Below are positions 38,997-50,400 of a stretch of 64,000 nt of DNA, one piece after another. The DNA is from Aldrovandia affinis (lineage: Eukaryota > Chordata > Actinopteri > Notacanthiformes > Halosauridae). Where the stretch lies: the NCBI GenBank assembly GCA_029706075.1, contig JAINUG010000007.1, positions 9,859,501 to 9,923,500 of the forward strand, given 5' to 3'. Numbering within the stretch: position 1 is the stretch's first letter; each line of letters begins with the position of its first letter. Under the pieces are notes generated by a model, which did no database searches, had not been told where the DNA came from, and saw only the letters and a program-made list of their open reading frames with translations. A program made the translations under genes and the position numbers.

Positions 38997-39800
38997 GGGC
39001 CCTATTTTGGTGAATTAGGACGGTGTCGGTAACACAGACGCAAAGCGAAGACGGTGGCGCTTTAGGGCGTGTCTAACGCAATTTTGGTAATTCTGTGATT
39101 TAGGACGATAGCGCACCTCCGGCGCAGTTGTAAAAGAGGTTGGATTAACTTTTAAAAAATACATGTGGGTGTGGTGGGGGTTTGGTTTCATAATGGCCAA
39201 TCAGAACACTTATTTTCTATCCCTTTAAATACCAGTGCGCTAACGCTATAGCAAATTGGCAATTTCCTCACAAGGATGACAGTTTTGCGCACTGCGCCAG
39301 GAGCGCTTCTCAAAAGGTGCGGGAGGTGTGGAAAAGTTGGCGTGTGAATCAGAGGGGGAAAACAAGGCACACATTAATTTGTTATTTTCATGATTTGAGT
39401 TTATATTTTGAGACCTACATTGTTAAAAGAAATTGTTTTATTTTACCATCTCTTTTTTTCCTTATTTGTAGGCTTTCCAACTTAAAAAACAACGTTTATT
39501 TTCTTCTAACTTAATGTAATTGTTAAATGGAAAGCAATAAATAACAAACTCACAACTGCAACTAGGCCTGTTTCATTTATGTTCGTCATGCAGAAGAAAC
39601 TGCATGTACAGCCGAACTGATAGCCGTCTGGCCTACACCGGCTACAAAACCCAGAGTACCGCTCACAGTATCGCCTTCGGCGTACAATTATGTACTCCAT
39701 TTTCTGCAGTGCAAATGGAAAGAATAAAACCCTTTCACATAAGAAAAACAATCTGCATACAAACATATATTTATTTAACAGGTGTATCTTACTGAACGGT
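38997..39800. mobile_element. probable DNA-transposon remnant replacing part of the Gypsy fragment
   Basis: Starts 'agggccctattttggtgaattagg' and carries 'gcgctttagggcgtgtctaacgca', sequence typical of a common non-autonomous fish element. In copy 2 of the duplication this place is occupied by about 135 bp of reverse-transcriptase sequence instead. No clear right terminal repeat was seen. Confidence 0.45.
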
Positions 39801-40166
39801 AGCGATGGATGGCCTGCTGGCTTCCCTCCTTGCTTCAAGTATGCGACACGGCCGTAACTTTACCTTTTCACCTGGGGCGGTCATTACGTTGTGTTGGATA
39901 CATTTCGTGTGACTCGGTTGGCTGGAGAACACATCCTGGTTACTGTTGACCAATTCCCGCATGTCTTGTGTCTGGGTCTGGCTCAGTTGCTCCCCCAGTG
40001 GCATCTCTGCAGGCGTCTATCTGTAACAGATATCTTGGGGACAATGGTATACAGTACTTAATTCATTCCACTGTTTCAACAGATTTATATGACACAATTA
40101 GGTTATATTTTGGCGTCCCGGTTGTTGGACACTGTAATTGACTTCCCCCACTTTCTCTGTTATCTG

Positions 40167-40308
40167 TGTGGCTCAGTTGGTAGAGCATGGCGTTGGCAAC
40201 GCTTAAGTTGTGGGTTCAATTCCCACTGGGACCACATACACTGAAAAATGTATGCATTCACTGCTGTAAGTTGCTTTGGATAAAAGCGTCTGCTAAAGGG
40301 CATATATA
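40167..40308 (+). mobile_element. tRNA-derived SINE, family 3, inside the Gmr1-like integrase
   Basis: 'tgtggctcagttggtagagcatggcgttggcaacgc' (box A) and 'gtgggttcaattcccactgg' (box B), tail 'gttgctttggataaaagcgtctgctaaaggg'. Target duplication ttatctg at 40160-40166 and 40309-40315. The same insertion, same site, is in copy 2 (55382-55523). Confidence 0.9.
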
Positions 40309-41418
40309 TTATCTGGTAGGGTCCGTGCCATTTAGTCAAGAACTTACATTCGGAGGTGGGGATTAGCACAAACACTTCGTCTCCTGTCTGGAATTCCCGT
40401 TGCTGAACTCTGTGGTTATACACCCAAGCTTGAGCATTTTGCGTTTCGTGCATGTGTTCATGTCCTAGGGCCATAGACTTGCCATTCCATCTCTCATTTC
40501 CTCCACGTGTGCCACCATGGTGCGGTGAGGGGATGGTTGTTGTTCCCACGCCTCTTTAGCCACATTTAGCAGCCCGCGGGGTCGTCTCCTAAACAGCAGC
40601 TCGAATGGTGAAAATCTGGTTGAGACCTGGGGAACTTCACTGATAGAAAACGAGATATGGCAAGAGCAGGTCCCAATTTCTCCTTTCTGCCTCCATTACT
40701 TTTTTAAGCATCTGTTTTAACATGCGCTTGAACCTCTCCACCAGTCCATCTGTCTGTGGGTGGTATACTGAGGTTCGTAGTTGGGTCATTTTCAACATCT
40801 CTCATTATTCTGGACATAAATGGTGTCCCCTGATCTGTCAATATTTGTTCTGGTAGGCCCATTCAGGAAAATAACAGTGTCAACTCACGTGCGATCCTCT
40901 TGGTGGCCATTGTGCGCAGTGGAATGGCTTCAGGGTATCTGGTGGTGTAATCCACAATGACTAAGACACGAGATTCATCGCAATTCTGCTGAACGTGACT
41001 GAGATTATTAGGAGGGGGATTAAGGGACTGCGATAATGCGGTCTGGGTGCCAAAGTCTTCAAACGTCTTTCTTCACCCCGGGCCAGTGAAACCGACTTTA
41101 TCCTGTCTGATGTCTTTTCTGCCAAGGATATGAGCATGTGCTGAATGAAGGATAGATTGTACATACTGTTTGGGCAGCAATAGTAACTCAATGCATTCAT
41201 TGTTCTTTGTTATTACTTGATGTAATAATTTGTTTTATTGCAAAGTGAAGGTAAACAATTTGACTTGACCCCTCGAGGGGTTTCTCATGGTGTCAGTCGT
41301 GGTCCGGTCCCTCCGGTCTTACCAGTGTCACCATGCTCTCTGAGTCCAGCAGGGCCATGGTGTCCTTCCCATTCACTTTCACCGGGGTGACAAGGGAGGG
41401 GCTTTGTTCGTGGACCCA

Positions 41419-41940
41419 TCATGACGTCAGTAATCCGCATGGACACCCAGTAGCTACTTTGCTGGATGGCGCCGACAGCATCAGGACATCGTGATGAGGG
41501 CAGTTCCAGGAGATATGTCCCTGTTCGCCACAGTCAAAATATTTTCTACTGTCTACGTTCAAAAAAGGGCAACGTCTCGGAGCTTGCTCTGGAGTTAGAT
41601 CCTGGTAAGCTTTTTGTACCATTCCTGCCAAAAATGGCATGATTAGACTGGCCCATTGTTCCAGTGGCCAATTTTCCAGGAGCTCTGTCCGCTCAAAGGT
41701 TTGGAGGTACGTCTCGATGTCGTCCACCTTGGTCAGCTTCAGGAGGAATAAGCTGGGTTTGGAATGGGATGCTGTTGCTGTCGTTGCTCCAGCGGCGGTG
41801 GCAGCTGTCAGTTGGCTGAGCTTGGCTCGCATCAGTGCGGTCTGCTGACGCTGCCCCTCTATCAGCTCCCGATGCATGACTTGTTGTGCTGGATTCGCTT
41901 CTACTAGCTGTTTAATTAAAGCCTCCATTGTTCTCCTTGT
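41419..41940 (-). pseudogene. Gag of the Gmr1-like element
   Basis: About 170 residues from a Met at TMEALIKQLVEANPAQQ. A Q-rich N-terminus precedes LFLLKLTKVDDIETYLQTFER and WASLIMPFLAGMVQKAYQDL, a Gag/SCAN-like pattern, then YFDCGEQGHISWNC. In the zinc knuckle C-x2-C-x4-H-x4-C the first Cys is replaced by Tyr, so metal binding is probably lost. Confidence 0.75.
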
Positions 41941-42003
41941 ATGTTTGGTTATATAACTTGGGTTTTTACACACAATGTGTATTTGCCCGCATTATCCACC
42001 ATA

Positions 42004-42330
42004 TGTAGCAGGAATAGGGGTGTGGAGGTTCCACATAACCAAGTTCGATAACAAAACAAAACACAATAAGTTCAATTGGAATAAAGCAGGCTTTATTAGG
42101 GGAAATGGGGAAGAAACGGGAAACGTAAGCAAACAATCCAAATCCACAGTCGATGTCCGTTATCCAAAATCCAGTACACATCCAGGTTCTCGTACAAACA
42201 GTTTGTTACACAATCAGGGAAGTCAGGAAGTCCAGGTCAAAATGATCAATCCGATCACAAACAATTCTATACTTTTCCGCCTTCAATGGCTCATGCTTTT
42301 CCATATGGTACTTGGCAACCAGTAAGATTA
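42004..42330 (-). mobile_element. possible LTR of the Gmr1-like element
   Basis: A TG-starting sequence 'tgtagcaggaatagggg' begins 31 bp beyond the Gag frame, as an LTR boundary would; the outer end was not found. Contains 'aataaagcaggctttattagggg'. Confidence 0.35.
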
Positions 42331-42534
42331 TTTTCTGTTTGAGAAGTCGATGGTATAGTTTCTAAAATACAAATTTCATACTTAAAAAATACTTTTGAAA
42401 AATGAATTATGAAGTTAACCTCGGAGAACAATTTTGGAGATGCAATGTAATGCAATGTAGCCAATTTATTCTTTTTTTAATGAACCATTTTATTCATTTT
42501 CATGTGAAAGCTTCATGAAAAAATATGCCAGTTA

Positions 42535-45500
42535 TCAAATCAAATCAAATCAAATGTATTTGTATAGCGCTTTTCACAATTGAATTGTCACAAAATGCTT
42601 AACAGAGGGGGAACCCAGGCCTAGACCCCCCCAAAAGCAAGCCTAAAGGCAACAGTGGCAAGGAAAAACCAGAAACCTTGGGAGGAACCAGACTAAAGGG
42701 GGGAGCCCATCCTCTTCTGCCCAGCACAGGGTGTGTCCAAAAAAGACCATATCATGGTCAGTCCAAGGTGACTCAGGGCTGAATGACTTTGCGCCTCCTG
42801 AGTTAGGTAGTCAGTGGGGGGGGGGCTAAGCCACGTGAAGGGGGTCCAGATCCAGGAACTGGGGTAGGCGTGGGGGTGAGGGTTGATGGGAGCAGCTCAC
42901 ACTTTTCGCAGGATCTAGGGCTCGGGGGCAGGTGCCCCTGAGTCAGAGGCCGAGGCAGAGAAGAGAACATGCAGTCAGAAAAAAAAGCAGTGCTATAGCC
43001 AGTAGCATTATATAAGAGCAGGGGAGCACAAGCATAGGAAATATACAGATGGCCCCGACAGGTGTAAGCTATGGCAGCATACCTATTAGGAGAGGGACAG
43101 AGAATACACGCAGCCATGAGAGAGTTCCAAACCATCCACACCCGATCAAGGATAAAGTATGGAAAGTTTCTCACTCCATAAGACACTAGGGCACGGCCTT
43201 CTCCATCTCTCCACCTAGACTATGTTTGGCAGTAGGCGAGGCTGAAAATATATGTTTTTAATCTAGACTTAAAAATTGAAACTGTGTCCGAATCCCTAAC
43301 ATGCTTTGGTAAACCGTTCCACAACAGAGAAGCTCTAAAAGAGAAGGCTCTACCACCAGCTGTGCTTTTCAAAATTCTAGGGAGTAATAGATGGCTGGCT
43401 TCTTGTGAACAGATATATAGGCGCAAGTCCGTTCACTGCTTTAAAAGCAACAGTACTTTATAATCAGCCCAATATTTAACAGGAAGCCAATGTAGTGATG
43501 CTAACACAGGAGTAATGTGCTCATAGTGTGGATGTGGATCTAGTCAAAATGCATGCTGCTGTATTCTGTACTAGTTGAAGACTCTTAAGAGAGCTACTAG
43601 AGGAGTCAGATAATAAGGCATTACAATAGTCTAGCCTCGATGCGACAAAAGCATGCATCAAGGTTTTTGCATCCTCTAATGACAGAATGTGCCTAATTTT
43701 AGCTTTTTTTTTTAGGTGAAAGAAGGCTACTCTGGAAGTGTTTTTATGAGGAATGAGTGTCAAATGTAAGATCCTGATCAATAATAAAACCAAGGTTCTT
43801 GACCATTAGACTTGATGCAACTATGCAATCACCTGCATTTAACATGATTAATTTTTTGGGCCCCAAAACCATCACCTCTGTTTTATCTTAATTCAAAAGC
43901 AGGAAATGTACTGTCAAACCAACCAGGTTTTCTAGCATGTGAAGGAGAATCTGGTGGTCAATAGTGTCAAAAGCAGCACTTAGGTCAAGGAGCACAAGAA
44001 TAGAAACACAACCAGTATCCGATGCTAAGTCATTTACAACTTTATTAAGTGCTCTCTCAGTGCTATGGTTTGGTCTAAAACCTGATTGTAGTGTTTCATA
44101 CTTATTATTATATAACGGGGCAAACTGTCTGTTGTTGCTTTGATGCTGCTGTCAAATTGCGCCGGCCCCTTTCTGGGTGGAAATTGTTATGTTACAGCTA
44201 TTGGCAAATTGCAACACTAATATTCTCCTCCTTCCCCATGTACCGAGTGCAACGTTGGCATGGAGACGCTCACCCAGCAGTCCGTGGTTGGCTGGGTGCG
44301 ATTGACGTGGTGGTGGAAAGTGGTTTTAAGCAGAGCGGATTTGGTGAATGGGAGCTTCTGTACAGACTAGAGTGCGTGAGACCGGAGACGCAGACGAATC
44401 CCTTCAGTCTTCAGCTTTCAGCTTTCTCTTGGTGGTATCGTAGCAGTGGAGTTATTCCTGTGTATATTTCTTGTGATCGTAGCGTTAACTTCTTTATATT
44501 CTCATTGATCTGCAGTCTCCAGTCCCACGCACCCTTCCGGGTTACCTGTGTCCTCTATCACGTGCACGTGACGTATTTCCTTGTGTGACGTAGGCTATCT
44601 AATTATTTATGCAGTAAAGCTACGCAACATCTTTTATTAGGTGACGGCCGATGTGTTCTGCATATATGCGAAGCGACTACATAATTGTAACTGCTATTTG
44701 CATCTGTATTGAGCTAGCTTTTTAATATTGTCCTTTTTTTGGCTAAAAGACCATTTTAAGGCATTTACTTATTCTTCCGTCCAGCTCTCATTTTGCACGA
44801 GTGAATTTGCTGTGTACTTAATTTATTACATTATCTGTTTTGATAACAAACCTTTATATGGAGTATTTTTGCTGTGTAATTCATCCCAAAGCTATTTTTA
44901 TACCAAATGGAGTGACTTTGAATCTTTGGTTGCTCTGAAGTTTAATTGTTTGGAGTGACGAACCTATTTATTATACTACAGAGTGAAATCCACGCACCTT
45001 TAGAATATTTATTGCCTTTTTCTAAATGGCCACATTTGTGACCTTACTGTGTGTTCCTGCCTACGCTTCTAATGGATCTGAGACTGAAAATAAAATGTCT
45101 GATATTTACTTGCTGGTTTGGTCTCCTCTCTTGGGTACATTTCAGTCACTGAGGTATTTTACCAACACCCTTTTGATAACTTTAACCTGTCTTCTCACCC
45201 TGTTACATTAGTTTTTAGGAAAGCAGTTAATTGCTGAGCTACAGATTTCTCTAAAATTTTAGACAAAAAGGGAAGATTTGATATGGGCCTATAGTTGTTC
45301 AGATTAACAGGATCAAGATTTGCTTTCTTTAGAAGAGGCTTGATTACTGCCACTTTTAAAGACTTAGGTATGCAACCCAATAATAGGGATGTATTTATGA
45401 TATCTAACATGGGCTGGCCTAGCACAGGCAAAAGCTCTTTAATAAGCTTTGTTGGTATGGGGTCTAACAGATGATTTGGAGGACATAACCAGTTTACTAA

Positions 45501-45720
45501 ATGTGTCCAGATCCAAGGGAGTGAAAAACTCAAGGGTCTCTATGCAACCCTGCTCCCCCTGGAGTGCTAGATATCAGAGTCATTTTCGTGATTTGTTCTC
45601 TGATTGTCTCAATCTTATCAGTAAACGAGTTCATGAAGTAATTCAAATTATAGTTAGAAGGATAACTGCTGTAATCTGAAGACAGATTCGGGTCTGCTGA
45701 GAAGCACGGAAAGAGAGTCT
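42535..45720 (-). mobile_element. L2-like LINE, interrupted by a 1.1-kb insertion
   Basis: Minus strand. 3' tail is the (GATTT)n-type run at 42537-42560 with 'tatttgtatagcgctttt'. The 3' UTR covers 42560-43210. Reverse-transcriptase C-terminus at 43220-43426 (GGRAFSFRASLLWNGLPKHVRD...FKSRLKTYIF); middle at 43521-44095 ([48 protein letters not shown]). The N-terminal polymerase is at 45195-45533 (AVIKPLLKKANLDPVNLNNYRPISNLPFLSKILEK) and linker at 45530-45680. Frameshifts separate the pieces. The endonuclease part is absent. Confidence 0.85.
44111..45207. mobile_element. probable solo LTR inserted in the LINE
   Basis: It separates ...QQLTAFLK from [12 protein letters not shown] of the LINE polymerase. 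The ends tataacgggg / ccctgttaca look like a degraded TGTAAC...GTTACA LTR pair. A 165-codon ORF (44091-44588, +) within it has no recognisable domain and begins in LINE sequence, so I treat it as chance. No clear target duplication. Confidence 0.5.
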
Positions 45721-45724
45721 CCAG

Positions 45725-45990
45725 AACGTTGGTGGGTGGGCAAGTTCCGTTTCGGAGGAAAAGCGGAGGTCTCTGCCCACGGAGAATTTGCTTGCCTCGA
45801 GTAGTCGAGTGACAGACCCATGTGGGGAGGATTAATAGAAATAGAGGCTGCAATTGGCTACCAAATTGGGAGAAAAATGGGAAAAAATCAAACAAGTTGT
45901 GAAATCACCACCGTCCAATCTGCAGCAACTGTGTGATGCCATTGTATCTGTATGGACCAACATTGTTGTGGAATGTTTCCATGTCTGACA
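45725..45990 (+). mobile_element. SINE family 1 fragment and Tc1-like scrap
   Basis: 45725-45895 matches the 3' half of SINE family 1 ('ggctgcaattggctaccaaattgggagaaaaatggg'). 45905-45990 resembles the C-terminal transposase stretch at 16720-16810 ('aatctgcagcaactgtgtgatgccat'). Confidence 0.65.
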
Positions 45991-46207
45991 CATTTGTCAA
46001 TGTTTGTCCATGCTGCAATGTTGGTTGTTTAGGACCTGTGTCCTTATCCCCCAAATCGTTCTGATCAAAAGATGCTGCTGCCTGTGCCTCGTGGCCTATA
46101 TCCTGCTTGTTCTGTCTGTCTTAACATGTGGCCTCTCTGTCCTGCTCTCCCTCTCTCTTCATAGGTCTCTCTGGCCTGCTCTCTCTCCCTCTCCTCCCCC
46201 ATGGCCT

Positions 46208-46239
<32 letters not shown>

Positions 46240-46870
46240 CTTGTACTGTGACAATCACAAACAACACTTCTACTTAACTAGGAAAATATTTTTCAATGTA
46301 AAAGGGTGTCATGATTAGAATGGAACTAACTTTTCTCAATAACCACCAATAAGTGTACTTCTAGAAAGTATTTAAAGTATAAAAGGGTGTAAGAAATGGA
46401 AGAACAAAAACACAACTAGATGTGCAGTTAGCATTCCTGTAATACATACATATTGTAATTGTATCATGACTGGAATTAATCTACCTTTCAACATCCCTTA
46501 ATAATTGTTTTCCTGTTCTCCGAATAGTTTAGCTAGATGCTTGTGAGCCTACATCTGTCTAGGAGGTAGGTGATAGGGATGCAAGAAAGGGGAAAAATCT
46601 TTTTTGGGGTGCACTACAATCAATGTGGGCAATACTGGTGCTTTCTGTGAGACCCGTATCAGACTACTACTTGCAAGCTTCCTCTTGGCATTATAGCCAT
46701 CTTGTCTTGACTACCAGTTCACTTTCTAACCTGGTTCCTGCTCTCTCGATCTCCTGTGACCTCTCCATCCAACCCTCTTTCTCTCACTTCACCTGCTGCC
46801 ACTCCATCCTCCTCTCTCTCTCTCTCTTTGTACTGTAAATCATAAACAAACAAATTGTGCTTAACTAGAA
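45991..46870. other. unassigned sequence with two CT-rich blocks
   Basis: Two related pieces (about 46080-46300 and 46620-46870) each carry (CT)n followed by 'ttgtactgt...atcacaaacaa...cttaactag', suggesting an internal duplication. Nothing coding was recognised. Confidence 0.4.
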
Positions 46871-46959
46871 AATATAAAGAAATAGGTAATATTTGCAAAT
46901 TAACTTGATATGATTGCCCTGTATGTTGCTATGTGCCTGAAGTAGACTACAGTGTTTTC

Positions 46960-48074
46960 TAGGGCTGTCCCCGACTAAAACCAATCTTGGTCGACCAACA
47001 GTCGTCCGTTTTTTCTGATTGGTCTAATTTTTTTAAATTTTTTTTTCTTGTATATGACACACCCTATTTGTTTTAATAAATACAATATATAAATACTATA
47101 TGCTCACTGCGCTTGTCTCATGTTTTATAACTTAAGTGAATGACACAAATGAGTAACAATAGGCTAATGACTTTATGGAGCCGGAGTTCAAGATTACCTG
47201 AAAGAAAAAAGAAAAAAAACTCCGTTCCGAGCCTCCCCTTCATGCTGCCCTTGCAGATTCTGGCGTTGCGCTTGTGAAGTTACGGTATGGCCACATAATA
47301 GGCTGATGCTTTTATTTGACCGAAACCATAACACATTCGAATGCGTAGGCTATGTTTTATTTAATTAACCAGGTTGGTCTCATTGGGATTTAAAATCTCT
47401 TTAGCAAAAAAATAGGCTAACAAACGAATGATCACACATAGCCTAATGTCTTAAATTGTAGCCTAAAGCTGAACATAAAGTGGCTATAGCCTATCAAAAA
47501 TAACTTACTCGAATCGGAGACCATCCAATGGCCTACTTCCCCAGTCGTTTCATGTTATTGCACAGGAACACTAGCTTGTCCAAATTTTTTGGCAAAAGGC
47601 TGCTCCTTTATTAACAATAAACCCTGCCTTGGAAAACGCACTTGCAAAGTTTACATTCCACTTTTTTTGGATCGTCCGTGACTAAAACGAAATTCTGCCA
47701 TACTCCAGATTTTTTTCATTGACATCATGTTCTTAGGTTATATCGAAATGAGTAATAAAAGTATGCCTATATCACTAATCTTAACTGTAGGCAAATCTTA
47801 GGCTACAATTAAAATGTACATTCGCGTGCCTAAAACAAGAAGAATACAATATAGGCTACATGAAAAGGGGTGTTACGCATGTTAGTTATAAATACTGTAT
47901 ATAAACCATACAATTAGCAAAACACATTTATTATAAAATGTTACTTTTATTACTTTTTATTACTTATTCACATTACTATTACCTTAACTGCCTAATTTAC
48001 CAAAACAAATCTCGGTCGTCCAACAGCCCATCAACCAAACAATCGACGAGTCGACTGAATGGGGGTCAGCCCTA
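46960..48074. mobile_element. non-autonomous hAT element, 1115 bp
   Basis: Terminal inverted repeats TAGGGCTGTCCCC / GGGGTCAGCCCTA, with 8-bp target duplication gtgttttc at 46952-46959 and 48075-48082. The unoccupied site is seen at 37848-37855. Subterminal 'ttggtcgaccaacagtcg' and 'cggtcgtccaaca' are also inverted. No transposase reading frame remains. Confidence 0.95.
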
Positions 48075-48313
48075 GTGTTTTCATATCATTCACAATCAAA
48101 AGCCTTTGTTTAACATTTTTTATTTTGAATTCTGTTTTACTGCTCTTTTGCCCTGTGTACTTGTTCACATTAATGAATAACTTAATGAGATAAACTCAGT
48201 TCCTGTTTTTTATTGTGCTAAGCGTATACAGTGGTTTTGTGATGACTTCAGTATATTCAGAACCCGAGTCGATGGTTCTTGTTACTGCTGCACTGCTGGT
48301 ACATTTGCCATGT

Positions 48314-48743
48314 TGTTAGGTTCACGAAATTCAGAAGACCTACAAAGTGAATAGAGAACACTTGCACCAAATGAGAAAACAGAACATACAACCAATATTC
48401 AACAGAGTTTATTCAACCAAATGCATTCGGGGTTCACCGCCTCCCTGCCAGGCAATGAACAAATCATTTCCGGGAGAACACTTCTTTATACACAATAATT
48501 TAGACAAATGCTTTAGCCTCGCCCATATATCAGTCAGGAGACAGTTATGTCTCCCACCTAGAAACTCGTACAAGTAACCTTTGTTTTGGCCGGCACACTC
48601 TGACCTTGGCTGCTAGCTCTCTGCAAAAACAGTCCTAAGAAACACACACAGCTTGCTGCCTATCTCTTTGGCACAGCTTCACACATACTGCAAGCGTGAG
48701 ACTTTTTGAGAGACTCAATTTCAGAAACAGAATTTCTCTATCA
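48314..48743 (-). repeat. 3' LTR of the provirus
   Basis: 430 bp, TG...CA ends. On the minus strand it carries AATAAA at 48408-48413, a plausible retroviral poly(A) signal. It differs from the other LTR by one substitution and two single-base length differences by my reading. Confidence 0.95.
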
Positions 48744-48757
48744 ATCCCTCCTTTTAT
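48744..48757 (-). other. polypurine tract
   Basis: The minus strand reads AAAAGGAGGGAT immediately before the 3' LTR, the expected plus-strand primer position. Confidence 0.75.
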
Positions 48758-48899
48758 GATTTTATCCCATATAGTCATAAAACATTTAGAATCTTTTCAC
48801 ATTTTGCGCGTAGCAAGTTTATTTCAATGCAGAAGCTTAAACATCTTTAAACAAGTTTTGCAAGGCCATGGCAGTATCGTCATAGTCTGGAGGATCAAT

Positions 48900-50400
48900 T
48901 ATTTCTTAATTCCCAGAGTCAGATTGTCCTTCTTCAGACTCTAGGTTGTCATACTCATCAGTTTCCCTCTCCTCCAGGGCGAAAGCCTGTTACGCTGGGG
49001 TACTTTGCATCATTTGGGTGATCATCATCAGTCATCAGGTCTTTTTGTTGACCCAGGGCTAATTTCTTAAGACCTTCCATAGCTTGATCTATGGTTTTAC
49101 CATCCGCATCGTTATCAGGTATGTAGGTACAACACGCAGTTCCAATTATGTGGCATATTCCTCCCTTGGAGGCAGTCATGAGGTCCAGGACCATACGATT
49201 TTGAATTGTCATTAATCTAAGTGCAGTTAACTCGTTTTTTTATTTTTATACTTCTCGGTTGCATTCAGTGTAAAATTGATCAATGCACTCAGGCGGTAGT
49301 TTATTGTCTCTACCCTTAACATTACTTTACCCACCCCCATTTGGGGAAAAATACTAAGAACCGCTTTGTTCCCTGCACTCCAAAGTTTGTGATCTTCTAG
49401 AACATTACTTCCCCATATTGCATCATGCTTATCCTCTAAGGATCTTTTTGCACGACCCTGAGATTAAGCGCTTATTACCCATGTCAGTTAGCATCACATA
49501 TGCACAAGTTCCATGCCACTTCTTAGGCAGAGCTATGTACACATTGTGTCCGCAAAGCCAGTACCACCCATCCACTGCCCTAGTGCCGTTTTCTGTAGGT
49601 GCTAACGTGGAACACCTTGTCTCCTTTAAGGGCGTTCGGTGATTCTATTCTTACAGTAGGAGTACACTGCCCCATCGCATTGGGATGTCTCCCCACCGGG
49701 ACTGTTCCCTTCCCTCGTACACATTTTATAAAGGTCTTATGCGGGGTATATGGTACTAGCATAATGGGCGTAATCAAATGTTGTCGTGAGGTTTGTAATA
49801 AACCTTGTCAATCAGTGCAATTTATTCCCGTCAGTATATTCGTAGCAATTCACTTTGGTTGTAATTTTGTGGGTTGGGTCAAAGTATTTAAGTGTTCCTG
49901 TATGAGTTGAGAGCCCTATGGCACATGTTACAGTCCAGGACACATTTATTCCAATTCCCGGGGGTTGGTCCACAGTCACCCTTGGTACTACGGATGATGC
50001 CGGTAGATAACATAACATAACATAACATAAGGGGAAGACAAGAACAGGCCATTCAGCCCAACACTACTCACACTGCTTAGTTTACCCAAACACTAGAGTG
50101 TAGATGTGTGCATACGTAACAGTTGGTCTTGTTTACGCTCTGTGCTGTGCTTTTACAAATCTCTTCCCTCTTATACCGTGATTATCATCAATATGGTCAA
50201 AGACCCCACTGCCCGCCACTGGAGGTTCGCCATAGCTGTGTCTAAATCCCAGTAAGAGGGTTGTTTGCTTCACCGGTTTTGAGACAGGTGTGTTCTATAT
50301 TTCACACCTCCCTTTGTAGCCGGACTTCTCCCTTCTGAGCACAACTCTTTTAGGTACCTACTCACCCTTTGTTACCTTTTACAGTGGGACAGATGCACCC
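48900..50400 (-). pseudogene. retroviral env remnant
   Basis: Discontinuous minus-strand frames at 49812-50018, 49580-49777 and 48958-49212. The last carries the transmembrane-subunit heptad/immunosuppressive-type region followed by a C-x6-C-C motif, typical of gamma-type Env proteins that link surface and transmembrane subunits covalently. Stops and frameshifts break the gene in several places, and a LINE tail (about 50006-50115) is inserted within it. It is not expected to give a functional envelope. Confidence 0.8.
50006..50115 (-). mobile_element. CR1-like LINE 3' tail inside the env remnant
   Basis: Four to five 'taaca' units next to 'aggggaagacaagaacaggccattcagccca'; the reverse complement matches the 3' end type seen at 7820-7945. 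Confidence 0.6.

Larger units (their letters stand above)
39789..41973 (-). mobile_element. Gmr1-like Ty3/Gypsy retrotransposon, broken
   Basis: Read on the minus strand: Gag at 41970-41419 with a zinc-knuckle-like end; integrase core at about 40990-40600 (first Asp in VIVDYTTRYPEA, second in LTDQGTPF, Glu in DGLVERFKRML) with in-frame stops near 40873 and 40635; then GDEVFVLIPTSECKFLTKWHGPYQI of the GPY/F module, interrupted by a SINE (40167-40308), resuming VNYSVQQPGRQ and HINLLKQW; then directly the segment that precedes reverse transcriptase (LVNSNQDVFSSQPSHTK...GEKVKLRPCRILEARRE) at 40004-39800. The order Gag-integrase-reverse transcriptase is that of the Gmr1 group, not ordinary Gypsy elements. 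The polymerase itself is missing from this copy. Confidence 0.8.

Noticed and set aside
40150..40240. Possible tRNA gene (box A and box B present)
   Set aside because: It has a SINE tail and a target duplication, and recurs at the identical place in the duplicated copy; it is a tRNA-derived SINE head, not a tRNA gene.
44091..44588. 165-codon plus-strand ORF
   Set aside because: Begins in LINE sequence and runs into an unrelated insertion, so it cannot be one ancestral gene.
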